The translations under genes and the position numbers were made by a program. Under the pieces are notes generated by a model. It saw only the letters and a program-made list of their open reading frames with translations. It was not told where the DNA came from and searched no databases. This document shows, one piece after another, positions 44,586 to 54,107 of a stretch of DNA of 64,000 nucleotides. The DNA lies in assembly GCA_964403075.1 (NCBI GenBank), contig CAYOEV010000001.1, positions 248,001-312,000 of the forward strand. The letters are read 5' to 3'. Within the stretch, counting starts at the first letter, position 1. Each line of letters begins with the position of its first letter. Source of the DNA: CAYOEV01 sp964403075. Its GTDB lineage: Bacteria; Bacteroidota; Bacteroidia; Cytophagales; Cyclobacteriaceae.

Positions 44586-46980
44586 TTAGAAATTAAAATT
44601 GTACGTCACAGAAGGAATAATAGAACCAAAGATGGATACCTGATTAGCCCTTGTCTCTACAGCTTCACCAGGAAGGAAGCGCTCATTTCCTTGGGCAAAA
44701 TAGATCGAAAAGGCATTTTCTCTATTATAAACATTATAAACAGTGATGACCAGCGAGTCGCGATTTTTTCTTTCTCGCCCGTCTTTTTTGACTTTTTTAC
44801 CTTTTTTGGTGAGCGAAAAATCTAATCGATGATAGTCGGCTATTCTTACGTTGTTACGGGTATTTTGAGTGTTGTGTGGAATCACGATGCCTTGTACTTC
44901 GTAGCGAGATGTCGGGAAGGTGGTTGGCGTACCGCTTAGATAACTAAAATTTGCTGAGAGGGACCATAGCTCATTGATCTCATAAAAGCCGGCAATTTTT
45001 AAGTTATGAGTTTGATCGAATCGAGTAGGGTACCACTGGTTTTGATTTATTCCGTTCACCTTCAATTCTGTTTTGGAGAGCGTGTAACTTATCCATCCAT
45101 TGATGCGACCACTGTTACGTTTGGCATACAATTCGAATCCATAGGCACGTCCGCTACCCGAAAGCAAGTCGCCTTCGATTAGTTCATTGATCAGCAGCTC
45201 TGCGCCATCGATGTAAGCCACCTGATTTTCGGTAAGCCGGTAGTAAAACTCCAGAGAAGTCTCATATAAATTCTTGCGGAAATTACGGAAGTAACCTACG
45301 GCAAATGCGTCTCCGATTTGCGGTGCCAGGTTATTGGTGGAGGGTGTCCACAAATCCAATGGATTTGAAGCCGTGGTATTGGAAATGAGGTGTAAATATT
45401 GAGCCATGCGGTGGTAGCTGGCTTTGATGGAACTGAATTTATTAAGCTGAATGCGGGCTGATAAACGGGGCTCCAGGTTACTATAATACTTGATGACGTC
45501 ATTGCGACTAAATGCAGTGGTAGACTCGAGCGGCTGTCGCGCACCCNNNNNNNNNNCGCGCACCCAGTGTAGTGTCTCCGTAGATATATTTTAAACCCGG
45601 TCCGAGGTTGGCGTATTGGGAGTATCGGAGCCCATATTGTATTCCAACTGTAGGTGAAATTTTTTGTTCGTTACCGATGTAGACCGCCCATTCGACCGCA
45701 TATTTCTCCGGGACACTAATATCGACTGATTCACCATCGCTGACCCCAACGGCGTTGGCTGGTTCAAAATTGTATTTAACGAATTCGGCGCCAAAAGCCA
45801 ATTCATTTTGGGTATCGATGAAATACGTAAACGCTGGTTTGATGGCGAGTGTATTGATATTGGAGTCCCACTCAAATTTGTCTCGGTCGTTGCTACCAAA
45901 AGCCAAGGCATATTCATAGTTACTATACACCGCGGATATGTTGGAAAAGAGGCGGTCTGAAAAGAGGTGGTTCCATCTCACGGTGCTTGTCTGATTGCCC
46001 CAGTTAAATCCTTGCCGCTCGTCAAAACGGAATACGTCTCGCCCAAAATACCCGGAGATGTACAATTGATCACGACTAGAAAAGTCGTAATTTGCTTTTA
46101 GTGTAAGGTCGTAAAAATTCAGCGCCGCACCGTCATCCAAAACATCGGTGAACGGTCTTGCTAGAATATCGGCATAGGAGCGCCTTCCTGCAATAATGAA
46201 CGAAGAGCGGTTTTCCACCACAGGACCTTCTATAGCCAGCCGGCTAAAAACAGTGCCGATGCCCCCGTTGATTTCCAAGTCTTTGCTATTGCCTTCTTTC
46301 ATTCTAATATCCAGAATGGATGCCAGGCGTCCACCATATCTTGGGGGTATTCCGCCCTTGTATAATTTAATATCTTTTACCGCATCCGGATTGAACACGG
46401 AGAAAAACCCTAACAAGTGTGAAGTATTGTAAACAGGGGCTTCATCGAGCAATACCAGATTTTGTCCTACACTTCCTCCGCGAACGTTAAAGCCTGCCGA
46501 GCCCTCACCAACGCTGCTCACTCCTGGTAAGAGCTGGATACTTTTGATTACATCTACCTCGCCAAGAAAGACCGGTAATTTTTTGATTGAGTTGATGTTT
46601 AATCCTACAGTACTCATTGTCACATCTGTGATGTTGGCATCGTCGGCCCTCGCCGATACGACCACTTCCGCTAATTCTTTTGTAACAGGGAGCAAGCTCA
46701 CGTCTAAGGTAGAATCACCACTTATTCGCAAGTGTATTTCCTGGTCTTCAAAACCAATGTACCTATACTTGAAAGTATAGACGCCTTTGGGCAACGTGAT
46801 GGAGTAAAACCCGTAGGCATTGGTCACATTTCCTGCATTTATTTCCTCTACCAGTACAGTGGCGCCAATTAAGGATTCACCATTTTCGCCATCTCGCACA
46901 TAACCTTTGACGGTGATATTTTCCTGCGCGCGCGCCACTAGCAGGGTTGAATAAATACACACCAGCAAGAAATATCGCAT
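44586..46980 (-). CDS. TonB-dependent receptor with carboxypeptidase-like N-terminal domain (spans an assembly gap)
   Basis: The start is the ATG at 46980 (MRYFLLVCIYSTLLVARAQ, a signal peptide). A carboxypeptidase-regulatory-like domain follows (GYVRDGENGESLIGATVLVE). Then come a plug domain (GFNVRGGSVGQNLVLLDEAP, then LYKGGIPPRYGGRLASILDI) and a long barrel ending SVTYNFNF. Ten N at 45547-45556 split the frame. The 9 bases CGCGCACCC occur on both sides; removing the N and one copy (19 bases) gives 2376 bases, exactly 791 codons plus stop, with DTTLGA joined to RQPLESTT. The gene is therefore very probably intact. It is co-transcribed with the DUF4249 partner. The substrate is unknown. Confidence 0.9.
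45547..45556. other. Assembly gap (10 N) inside the TonB receptor gene
   Basis: Ten N, flanked by identical 9-base sequences at 45538-45546 and 45557-45565. Two contig ends that overlap by 9 bases were apparently joined without merging. Confidence 0.97.
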
Positions 46981-47041
46981 TCCCAAAGATTTAGCCCGAA
47001 AACGATTCAAGGGAGAATTTGGTTTTATTAGTGTATCAATT

Positions 47042-47602
47042 TTATGTGAACGGTGTAATGATTTGGTTGAGTGCAATGTCCCAGGGCTCTGTGGTGAGTC
47101 GGTCGACTCCGGGCCCCAGAGAAATACCAATAGATCGGGTCCCGGCGGGAAGGTGAGTGAGCAACTGATCGTAGTACCCCCCGCCGTAGCCTAACCGATG
47201 TTTCAGTCCGTCAAATAGTAAAAGAGGGACAAGCACATGCGTTACATCTCTCAAATCTTGAAACGTGTCAGGCCTGGTCGGAATGGGAATTCCTTTTAGG
47301 TCCAAGGTCCATTCGGTAGTTGAATTTATGCGGACATGTCGAAGCTCATGGTGGGACCAGTTAACAATAGAAGTGACGAATTGTATATGTGACAACCGGG
47401 AATCCTGGATCAGTGATCTCAGGTCGGGCTCACGGTTTTTGGCAATGGGCATGAATAAATGAACGACCTTAGCTCCACTATTCAACAAACATGACGTGAT
47501 ATCATTTAGTAATTGCTGATTACGCCAAGAAAATTCAGAGGAAGCAAGTAGTCGACGATGGGTGAGTACCCATTTTCTCAAGAAGGATTTGTCAACGTCC
47601 AT
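47042..47602 (-). CDS. 5-formyltetrahydrofolate cyclo-ligase
   Basis: 186 residues from the ATG at 47602 (MDVDKSFLRKWVLTHRRLLA); a TTG-started extension upstream lies within bshC and is not family-like. The cyclo-ligase motif LLFDGLKHRLGYGGGYYDQL is clear, as is VHLFMPIAKNREPDLRSLI. It converts 5-formyl-THF to methenyl-THF with ATP. It overlaps the end of bshC by 11 bases and is the last gene of the rimO-bshC unit. Confidence 0.93.
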   Translation of the reverse strand: MDVDKSFLRKWVLTHRRLLASSEFSWRNQQLLNDITSCLLNSGAKVVHLFMPIAKNREPDLRSLIQDSRLSHIQFVTSIVNWSHHELRHVRINSTTEWTLDLKGIPIPTRPDTFQDLRDVTHVLVPLLLFDGLKHRLGYGGGYYDQLLTHLPAGTRSIGISLGPGVDRLTTEPWDIALNQIITPFT

Positions 47603-49160
47603 GTTGAATAAGGTGGAAACGGAAGTCAAAAGGATCGAACTGTTGATGAAAATGATCAATAAGTGAGGAATCGTCCCTAAAAAAATTTAAAAAATTCGTA
47701 TGTCTCTCCTGTAAATGACCTTGAGGGAAGAGGGAGCGTTTTACGTCACGTAATTGACGCAATGAGTCCTGGTGATGCCGTTTTTCAGCGCGCATCAATT
47801 TTTTCTCCGCTTTTGCTAGCCGATTCACCGTTTGCTGTCTTAATGCGTCAATGTGAGGACCCAGGGTAGGGTCTACGTGACTGAATTTTTCTTCAAGTTG
47901 TTGATATTGTCGGATGATTGATTGGGTATACGAGTTGAGATCAAGATCGAATGACGGATGTTGTTGGACCCACGATGTTTCCAAAGAGTGAATGGGTAGA
48001 AACAGGTCCTCCCAGGACAAATGCTGTTGGCGCCATTTCATCAGTTCGTTGGATGTCATGACCAGACCAAAATTTCTTGGAATTAACACGGGAAAGGGTA
48101 GGCAATGGTGATCAAACAGCGTTTTAAGTTGAAGCCAATAGGTGATTTCTGAAGGGCCTCCAATGTATGCGATATTGGGTAAGAGGTGTTCCTGATACAA
48201 AGGACGAAGGGCCACATTAGGACTGAATTTTTCTGGATGGTTGATGAGCTGTTGTTTGAGGCTTTGTGGCGTAAATAACATCTCGGTGCCTACTACGCTA
48301 TAATGCTCATCTTCTTTTGCAATTCGTGCCCGGAGGCCGTCCTCAAGCCAAAAACAATTGATGGGACGACAATGGATTTGCTTATCGTATCCTAAAGATT
48401 CCAGCATCTCTGATTGACGATTCACTTTTATCTCTGTGATGCCGTCGAATATATCCGCATGTATGTATTGGGCAAATGAGCGTTTGAATTCAGGGTGATC
48501 TCCATCGAAAACTACGACGCCTAAATGTCCAAATAAAGCATTCACATAGTATCGACAGGCATCGGCTAGCGTTTTCTCTCGATAAGCCCGCTCAAATATT
48601 TCCATGTTGAAGGGCAGATTTTCAATGATGTCGCTGTGTATGGTGCTTGGATCCATCCGACCTACCGGACCCGATTGTTCAGTCTGCCAGGTATATTTAT
48701 TATTGAAAATATTGACATTTCTGATTTCCTCAAGGTCATGGTCTTCCGTGGCCATCCAATAAATTGGCACAAAATGTTGATCCGGGAATGCCACAGCAAG
48801 ACGCTCCGATAGCTTTACAATCGTTAGAATTTTGTAAATAAAGTAAAGCGGACCCGTAAAAAGATTCAATTGATGTCCGGTAGTAACGGTGTAAGTGTTG
48901 CTGTCTCCAATCGCGGAAATATTGGCCTGAACTGGTGCTGGAATGGATGAGAGATGTGCATATTGTGACTGGACCACTCGAAGGAGTAATCGACGACGAT
49001 CTGGTGAGAAATTTAGTCGTGCTGAAAGTGCGCGTTCACAGCCTTCTAGGGTTGGGGGTTGCGCTGAGAATTTTTCTAACTTCTGTAGGCCTTTTATGTA
49101 GTCTAAAAATAATGGTGAAAAGTGGCCGGTGGCTTCAAGCGCTACTTTGTCTATCAGCAT
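47592..49160 (-). CDS. bshC: Bacillithiol biosynthesis cysteine-adding enzyme BshC
   Basis: 522 residues, typical for the family. Landmarks are TVTTGHQLNLFTGPLYFIYK, IYWMATEDHDLEEIRNVNIF, NIAYIGGPSEITYWLQLKTL and FPVLIPRNFGLVM, with a long C-terminal helical coil. BshC adds cysteine to GlcN-malate, the last step of bacillithiol synthesis; the other genes (bshA, bshB) are not in the window. Bacillithiol is a known low-molecular-weight thiol in Bacteroidota. It overlaps rimO by 7 bases and the cyclo-ligase by 11, so this is a tight operon. Confidence 0.95.
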   Translation of the reverse strand: MLIDKVALEATGHFSPLFLDYIKGLQKLEKFSAQPPTLEGCERALSARLNFSPDRRRLLLRVVQSQYAHLSSIPAPVQANISAIGDSNTYTVTTGHQLNLFTGPLYFIYKILTIVKLSERLAVAFPDQHFVPIYWMATEDHDLEEIRNVNIFNNKYTWQTEQSGPVGRMDPSTIHSDIIENLPFNMEIFERAYREKTLADACRYYVNALFGHLGVVVFDGDHPEFKRSFAQYIHADIFDGITEIKVNRQSEMLESLGYDKQIHCRPINCFWLEDGLRARIAKEDEHYSVVGTEMLFTPQSLKQQLINHPEKFSPNVALRPLYQEHLLPNIAYIGGPSEITYWLQLKTLFDHHCLPFPVLIPRNFGLVMTSNELMKWRQQHLSWEDLFLPIHSLETSWVQQHPSFDLDLNSYTQSIIRQYQQLEEKFSHVDPTLGPHIDALRQQTVNRLAKAEKKLMRAEKRHHQDSLRQLRDVKRSLFPQGHLQERHTNFLNFFRDDSSLIDHFHQQFDPFDFRFHLIQHGR

Positions 49161-50470
49161 AAAACAATGGGTTCAGCAATAAGGTCAAAAGCATCGGCGC
49201 CCGTAATTTGTACTTGAGTGAAATCCCCGATGCGTAAATATTTATCCGTATAAATTAAAACTTCATTGTCTACTTCCGGGGAGTCGTAGGCGGTTCTCCC
49301 AACAAAGTGGTCAGATTCCCAGCGATCAATCAACACACGTTGATTAGTGCCAATCTTCTTTTCATTCAGTTCAAGAGAGATGCCTTCTTGTAAATCCATG
49401 AGCTGCGAGGCGCGGGATTCCTTGTCAGCAGCGCACACATCGTCTGGCATCCCATAGGCGTGGGTTTTTTCTTCATGCGAATAGGTAAATACACCGAGTC
49501 GATCGAAGCGTTGTGTTTCTACAAAATTCATTAACTCATCGAAATCGGCTTCACTTTCACCGGGATGTCCTACAATCATTGTGGTGCGTATGGCGATCCC
49601 TGGCACCTGGAGGCGTATTTTTTCCAGCAAACGCTCGGTTTTTTCTCGGGTGGTTCCGCGTCGCATCTTCGTTAGCACATTGTCAGCCGCATGTTGCAGT
49701 GGGATGTCCAGGTAATTGCAAATATTTGGACGCTCGCGCATTACGTCAAGGATGTTTTCTGGGAATCCGGTAGGAAATGCATAGTGTAGGCGTATCCAAT
49801 CCAAATTGTCTATATCAGCCAAACGATCCAGCAGCTCGGCCAGATTGCGTTTTTTGTAGAGGTCTAGTCCGTAGTAGGTTGAATCCTGTGCGATCAGTAA
49901 GAGCTCTCGCGTACCCTTTTTTACTAAAGATTTTGCCTCATCCACCAACTCTTCTATAGGACGGGAGCGATGCTTTCCACGCATAAGTGGTATGGCACAA
50001 AAAGAACAGAGACGGTCACATCCTTCAGAAATTTTAAGATAAGCGTAATGTCTATCAGTAGTGGTAATGCGTTCCCCAAGCAGTTCTTTTTTATAATCAG
50101 CATTCAAGCGCTTAAGTAACAGGGGTAACTCCATGGTGCCAAACCAGTCGTCTACCTGAGGTATTTCTTTTTTTAGGTCATCACGGTATCTTTCCGACAG
50201 ACAACCCGTAACAAACACCTTTTCAACTTTACCCTTCTCTTTGGCTTCCGTGTAGGCCAGGATGGTATCTATGGATTCTTGTTTGGCCTGGTCGATGAAT
50301 CCACAGGTATTGATAACCACAATATTTCCGTTAAAATCAGGGTCCTGGTGCCGGGCATCTACTTGGTTACCTTTTAATTGGGTGAGTATCACCTCTGAAT
50401 CCACTAGGTTTTTGGAGCAACCCAATGTGATCAGGTTAATTTTATTTTTTCTAAATGTTTTGGTTTTCAC
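49154..50470 (-). CDS. rimO: Ribosomal protein S12 methylthiotransferase RimO
   Basis: 438 residues. The N-terminal UPF0004 domain has its cysteines in LITLGCSKNLVDSEV, VVINTCGFIDQAKQE and VFVTGCLSERYRDDL. The radical-SAM cluster is EGCDRLCSFCAIPLMRGKHR (CxxxCxxC). A TRAM domain (NQRVLIDRWESDHFVGRTAY) closes it. The SKNLVDSE and PLMRGKHRSRP features distinguish RimO from MiaB. It methylthiolates an aspartate of ribosomal protein S12. It is first in the rimO-bshC-cyclo-ligase operon, with an exact -7 element about 19 bases before the start. Confidence 0.96.
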   Translation of the reverse strand: MKTKTFRKNKINLITLGCSKNLVDSEVILTQLKGNQVDARHQDPDFNGNIVVINTCGFIDQAKQESIDTILAYTEAKEKGKVEKVFVTGCLSERYRDDLKKEIPQVDDWFGTMELPLLLKRLNADYKKELLGERITTTDRHYAYLKISEGCDRLCSFCAIPLMRGKHRSRPIEELVDEAKSLVKKGTRELLLIAQDSTYYGLDLYKKRNLAELLDRLADIDNLDWIRLHYAFPTGFPENILDVMRERPNICNYLDIPLQHAADNVLTKMRRGTTREKTERLLEKIRLQVPGIAIRTTMIVGHPGESEADFDELMNFVETQRFDRLGVFTYSHEEKTHAYGMPDDVCAADKESRASQLMDLQEGISLELNEKKIGTNQRVLIDRWESDHFVGRTAYDSPEVDNEVLIYTDKYLRIGDFTQVQITGADAFDLIAEPIVLC

Positions 50471-50488
50471 GTTTACTTATTGAGTGAA

Positions 50489-50496
50489 CAAAGTTA
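50489..50496 (-). promoter_or_regulatory. -7 promoter element (TAACTTTG, minus strand) for rimO
   Basis: Exact TAnnTTTG match on the minus strand, ending 19 bases from the rimO ATG. It is in the divergent region shared with the lipoprotein gene at 50541. Confidence 0.55.
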
Positions 50497-50526
50497 CAAC
50501 TTCGCGATCGGTCATCACGTTTTGGC

Positions 50527-50534
50527 TAATTTTG
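50527..50534 (+). promoter_or_regulatory. -7 promoter element (TAATTTTG) just before the lipoprotein gene
   Basis: Exact TAnnTTTG match ending 6 bases before the ATG at 50541. If used, transcription would begin at or within a few bases of the start codon. Confidence 0.45.
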
Positions 50535-50540
50535 ATCTGC

Positions 50541-50999
50541 ATGAAAAAGTACATTTGGCCATGGTTTCTTATCTTCTTGTCGTGCGACGACGAATTGGTC
50601 TGTGGAAATCAGGAGGAAATAGCGGAGTTGTACCTACAGTTTTTTACTTACCGCAATGCCACGACAGTGCCTGCCTCCTTTAACAGCATTACTGCTCAAT
50701 ATGATACGATAATGCTTGTGGTGGAATTGCCAGATGAGCCTGTGGGCACATTAAGGGTGCCTGTAAATGCATTGGACGATCAAACTATCTATGACTTTGA
50801 AACAGATAGTGGAGTGTATAAACTCAAGTTCAATTACGCGTCCAGCATATTTCTTGACAATAGAAATTGCCCTCCCGTCTATCGGATTGGGAATCTTCGC
50901 TTCGAGGACGGAGGAGGCATTCAGGAAATTGACTCGATTGGCATACGCGTGCAGGAGCTGTCAACCTTAATAAGCCCGCATGTGGAGGTTTATCTTTAG
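50541..50999 (+). CDS. Small lipoprotein, DUF6452-like
   Basis: 152 residues from the ATG at 50541 (MKKYIWPWFLIFLSC), where the lipobox cysteine is residue 15. An upstream ATG at 50484 would give a longer N-terminus without a proper signal. The mature part begins DDELVCGNQEEIAEL and is beta-rich (GVYKLKFNYASSIFLDN), with cysteines at CGN and NCPPVYRIG. The size, lipobox, early Cys and next gene resemble DUF6452, but I recognise this mainly from the pair arrangement. Its end overlaps the next gene by 20 bases, so the two are coupled. Function unknown. Confidence 0.6.
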   Translation: MKKYIWPWFLIFLSCDDELVCGNQEEIAELYLQFFTYRNATTVPASFNSITAQYDTIMLVVELPDEPVGTLRVPVNALDDQTIYDFETDSGVYKLKFNYASSIFLDNRNCPPVYRIGNLRFEDGGGIQEIDSIGIRVQELSTLISPHVEVYL

Positions 51000-51648
51000 T
51001 ATCTTACTGAATGTAGTGGTGCTTGTGGTTCGATGCCAGGAGAATGTAGATGATTCGACGGCAGCCATGTCTCCCTTGAACCTTTCCGAAGTGGTTTTAC
51101 AAGCCAATCTGCTTCGTCCGGTGGAGGGACTGCTGAATTCTGAAAAAAATTCGTATGAGCTTCGCGGTTATTGGTTGAAGAATCGTTGGTTGTTCATTGC
51201 CGAGGTAGGATGGGCAGCAACCGAACGAGGAAACCCAGTATTTTACCGCAGTGAAGGTGAATACTGGCGACTTGGTACAGCATACAATTTGGTCAAAAAT
51301 CCTGATTTAAATAACGTGGTGGCACTTGGTTTAAACTATGCACGTACCGGATTTAATGATGAGGTTACCTCCTCGCTCCGACAAGATTCACTTATCGTTG
51401 GCTCACTTGAGGTCCCCTTCGAAATAGGCAATAGTGGTGCGGGTGCGGGATGGTTTGAAATAACAGGGCATCTAATGACCACTATACAGGAAAGGTGGGT
51501 ATTGGGTTACACGATACGTTACCAGATTTTTAGAAGACAAGACACCAACAGCCGAGTGGAGCCTTTTGACTTGCCCGGATATGGAAAAACAGTGAGAGAA
51601 AATTCATTTTCCTTTGACTACTATTTGGGATGGAAACTCTTCAAATGA
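50980..51648 (+). CDS. Outer-membrane-type protein, DUF6048-like
   Basis: 222 residues with a signal peptide ending VVLVVRCQ. The mature part has strand-turn patterns of a small outer-membrane barrel (WLFIAEVGWAATERGNPVFY, YWRLGTAYNLVKN, GAGWFEITGHLMTTI) and ends FDYYLGWKLFK. The order lipoprotein then barrel fits the DUF6452-DUF6048 pair I recall from Bacteroidota. Function unknown. Its end overlaps the opposing DUF721 gene by 8 bases. Confidence 0.65.
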   Translation: MWRFIFSILLNVVVLVVRCQENVDDSTAAMSPLNLSEVVLQANLLRPVEGLLNSEKNSYELRGYWLKNRWLFIAEVGWAATERGNPVFYRSEGEYWRLGTAYNLVKNPDLNNVVALGLNYARTGFNDEVTSSLRQDSLIVGSLEVPFEIGNSGAGAGWFEITGHLMTTIQERWVLGYTIRYQIFRRQDTNSRVEPFDLPGYGKTVRENSFSFDYYLGWKLFK

Positions 51649-51925
51649 AGCGAATTTCTTCCAATTCCAGCGTAGGGTATTGCTCTCTTATACGTTCCTG
51701 GACACTGACCTTTGAGCGTGTCAATTCATCTTTAAGTGCAGCGGAGGTCAGTTCTACAAATAGAGTGTTTTTCTGAAAAAACAGCTTTTTAGTTCTGGCA
51801 GCTATGGGTTTACCCATTGTTCGCTCCCAGTTTGCCATCAGTTGTCTCTGTTGGTATGAGCCGGACAGATTTTTTTCTTTTAGAAACTGTTTGAATGCGT
51901 TGTGAAATGAAGTGGTCTCACCCAT
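51641..51925 (-). CDS. DUF721 (DciA-like) protein
   Basis: 94 residues. The pattern LMANWERTMGKPIAARTKKL then FFQKNTLFVELTSAALKDEL is typical of the DUF721 family, whose best-known member DciA helps load replicative helicase in bacteria lacking DnaC. It overlaps recF by 8 bases, and pairing with recF is a common Bacteroidota arrangement. That supports a DNA-replication role. Confidence 0.85.
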   Translation of the reverse strand: MGETTSFHNAFKQFLKEKNLSGSYQQRQLMANWERTMGKPIAARTKKLFFQKNTLFVELTSAALKDELTRSKVSVQERIREQYPTLELEEIRFI

Positions 51926-52991
51926 GAGTTATTTTTCCATTATCTACCTCTACAAAATTGACTGAATCTTTCTGGAAATATTGTTTCATTCTGTTTTTTC
52001 TCGCTTCAGTAATAAAAACTTGTTCAAATCTATCTGTCTGAAGCAATTCCAATAAGTGGCTCACACGCTGATCATCTAATTTATCAAGGACGTCATCTAA
52101 AAGTAAAATGGGGCGTTGATTGAGTTTTTCCCATAGCAGGTCATATTGTGCCAAATGAATGCTGAGAATGAAAGTCTTCTGTTGTCCTTGGGATCCAAAG
52201 TGGCGAATGGCTTCTCCGGAGAGATCAAGATGGAAGTTATCTCTATGGCAACCTAAAGAAGAGTGCTGAAGGATTTTATCTTTTTCCCGCTGCCTTCTAA
52301 ACTGGTCTTCAAAATCCGGATTCAGCGCTGAACTCTCAAAGCGAATAGAAGGGGTTTCACCGGGATGAAACAAACGGTAGTTGGCCTCAAAAAATGGACG
52401 GAAATTTTCCATTAGTGTGTTGCGATCCGTAGATATGTTTTTACTTAAACGGATCATTTGTGTATCGTATGCGTCCAGCAGTAAATCGTCTACCCGGCTG
52501 GATTTTAACAATTCATTTCTTTGTTTCAAAACGGATTGGTATTCGAGCAAAGATGGCAGGAAGTTGGGATTGAGTTGAGTAAGCAGTTGGTCAAATAGCT
52601 TTCTTCTTACCTCACTTCCCTCTCGGATAATTTGGGTGTCCCCTGGGCCGGTGAAAACAACTGGAATTCGACCCAGTAATTCACTTCTTTTGTATATATT
52701 CTCATCATTCCAACGAATGGTTTTTCCTTTTTTAAGTTGGTAGCTACAGGCTACCCGCATGTCTTCAGGAAGAAGACCAAAAAGCAGGAATTCATCAGTA
52801 CCAAATTGTACGCAGTGCCGGTCAATATGTGTAAGCGGACTTTTCGCGGTGGCCAAAAAACATAATGCCTCAATCAGGTTGGTTTTTCCTTGACCATTGT
52901 CACCAACAACACAATTAATGCCCTTATGCAATGTTAGGCGCAATTGGGCATAGTTACGAAAATGGGTAAGTTGAACTTCCTTGAAGTGCAT
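51918..52991 (-). CDS. recF: DNA replication and repair protein RecF
   Basis: 357 residues, the usual length. Walker A is VVGDNGQGKTNLIEALCFL (residues about 33-50), the ABC signature region is FGSQGQQKTFILSIHLAQYD and Walker B is PILLLDDVLDKLD. RecF loads RecA onto gapped DNA with RecO and RecR. In many bacteria it sits beside dnaA and dnaN at the origin; here it is about 19 kb from the probable origin. It is co-transcribed with DUF721, and divergent from pdhA with a 64-base gap. Confidence 0.96.
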   Translation of the reverse strand: MHFKEVQLTHFRNYAQLRLTLHKGINCVVGDNGQGKTNLIEALCFLATAKSPLTHIDRHCVQFGTDEFLLFGLLPEDMRVACSYQLKKGKTIRWNDENIYKRSELLGRIPVVFTGPGDTQIIREGSEVRRKLFDQLLTQLNPNFLPSLLEYQSVLKQRNELLKSSRVDDLLLDAYDTQMIRLSKNISTDRNTLMENFRPFFEANYRLFHPGETPSIRFESSALNPDFEDQFRRQREKDKILQHSSLGCHRDNFHLDLSGEAIRHFGSQGQQKTFILSIHLAQYDLLWEKLNQRPILLLDDVLDKLDDQRVSHLLELLQTDRFEQVFITEARKNRMKQYFQKDSVNFVEVDNGKITHG

Positions 52992-52994
52992 GTT

Positions 52995-53024
52995 TTGATG
53001 CCGGTGGTTTTCAGGTTATTTTCG
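52995..53024 (+). promoter_or_regulatory. Probable pdhA promoter (TTG-19 nt-TATTTTCG)
   Basis: TTG at 52995-52997 and TATTTTCG at 53017-53024, 19 bases apart, fit the Bacteroidota -33/-7 spacing. The -7 element has one mismatch (C for T). The ATG of pdhA is 31 bases further on. Confidence 0.45.
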
Positions 53025-53055
53025 CAAACCTTAGGTTAAATCTAAATGCAAGACC

Positions 53056-54087
53056 ATGTCTAATACCCAAACCACAGCTAAAAAGTCCAGTACTAAAAAA
53101 CCAGCTTTCTCGAAGGAAACCTATTTGACATGGTTTGAGTCTATGAGTCTGATGCGACGTTTCGAGGAAAAAGCCGGACAATTGTATGGTCAACAAAAGA
53201 TTCGAGGGTTTTGTCACCTGTACATAGGTCAGGAGGCTTGCGTGGCCGGGGCAGTATCAGCACTTGAAGAAGGAGATAAATACATTACAGCATACCGCGA
53301 CCATGCCCATCCCATAGGCTTAGGTTCGGATCCGAACCTAGTAATGGCAGAGCTGTACGGAAAAGCCACCGGCATATCAAAAGGAAAAGGCGGATCGATG
53401 CACATGTTCGATAAAGAACGACATTTTTTTGGAGGTCATGGTATTGTTGGCGGCCAGATTCCTTTAGGAGCAGGAATCGGATTTGCTGAAAAATATAAAA
53501 AAACAGGAAAATTGTGCATCTGTTACATGGGTGATGGGGCTGTTCGACAAGGTGCATTTCATGAGTCGCTCAATATAGCCATGACCATGAAGTTGCCTAC
53601 AATTTTCGTTATTGAAAATAATGGTTATGCCATGGGCACATCGGTAGAGAGAACCTCCAATGTGACAGACCTGCACACGTTGGGGGAATCCTATGATATG
53701 CCTTCAGCAGGTGTGGATGCCATGCAGGTGGAGAAAGTACACGAGGCGGTTGCTGCGGCGGCAGTCAGAGCACGTAAAGGGGATGGCCCTACCCTTTTAG
53801 AATTTCGTACCTATCGTTTTAAAGGGCACTCAATGTCAGATCCGGCAAAGTACAGGACCCGGGAAGAAGTAGAGGAATACAAGCAGAAGGATCCCATCGA
53901 ACAGGTCAAACAGCACATATTAAAAAATAAATATGCGACGGCCGATGAATTGAAATCCATTGATCAATTGGCCAAAGAGCGCGTGCAGGCAGCGGTAGAT
54001 TTCGCGGAGCAATCTGATTTTCCTGATCCAAATGAGGCCTATCACGACGTTTATGCGGATAAGAATTATCCTTTTATTGAAGACTGA
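53056..54087 (+). CDS. pdhA: Pyruvate dehydrogenase E1 component alpha subunit
   Basis: 343 residues. The thiamine-diphosphate motif runs from MGDGAVRQGAFHESLNIAM to VIENNGYAMGTSVERTS near residues 158-193. GGSMHMFDKERHFFGGHGIV and EFRTYRFKGHSMSDPAKYRT match PdhA; the latter holds the regulatory-serine loop region of eukaryotic E1. It is the alpha subunit only, with the beta subunit and E2 encoded elsewhere, an arrangement often seen in Bacteroidota. It is distinct from the fused E1 at 40811-42787. It is followed by a TPR-protein gene with its own probable promoter. Confidence 0.92.
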   Translation: MSNTQTTAKKSSTKKPAFSKETYLTWFESMSLMRRFEEKAGQLYGQQKIRGFCHLYIGQEACVAGAVSALEEGDKYITAYRDHAHPIGLGSDPNLVMAELYGKATGISKGKGGSMHMFDKERHFFGGHGIVGGQIPLGAGIGFAEKYKKTGKLCICYMGDGAVRQGAFHESLNIAMTMKLPTIFVIENNGYAMGTSVERTSNVTDLHTLGESYDMPSAGVDAMQVEKVHEAVAAAAVRARKGDGPTLLEFRTYRFKGHSMSDPAKYRTREEVEEYKQKDPIEQVKQHILKNKYATADELKSIDQLAKERVQAAVDFAEQSDFPDPNEAYHDVYADKNYPFIED

Positions 54088-54107
54088 TAAGAATAGAACT
54101 AAAATTC

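Noticed and set aside
44586..47130. TonB receptor as a pseudogene or two separate genes
   Set aside because: The break coincides exactly with the N run and its duplicated flank; collapsing it restores a full frame.
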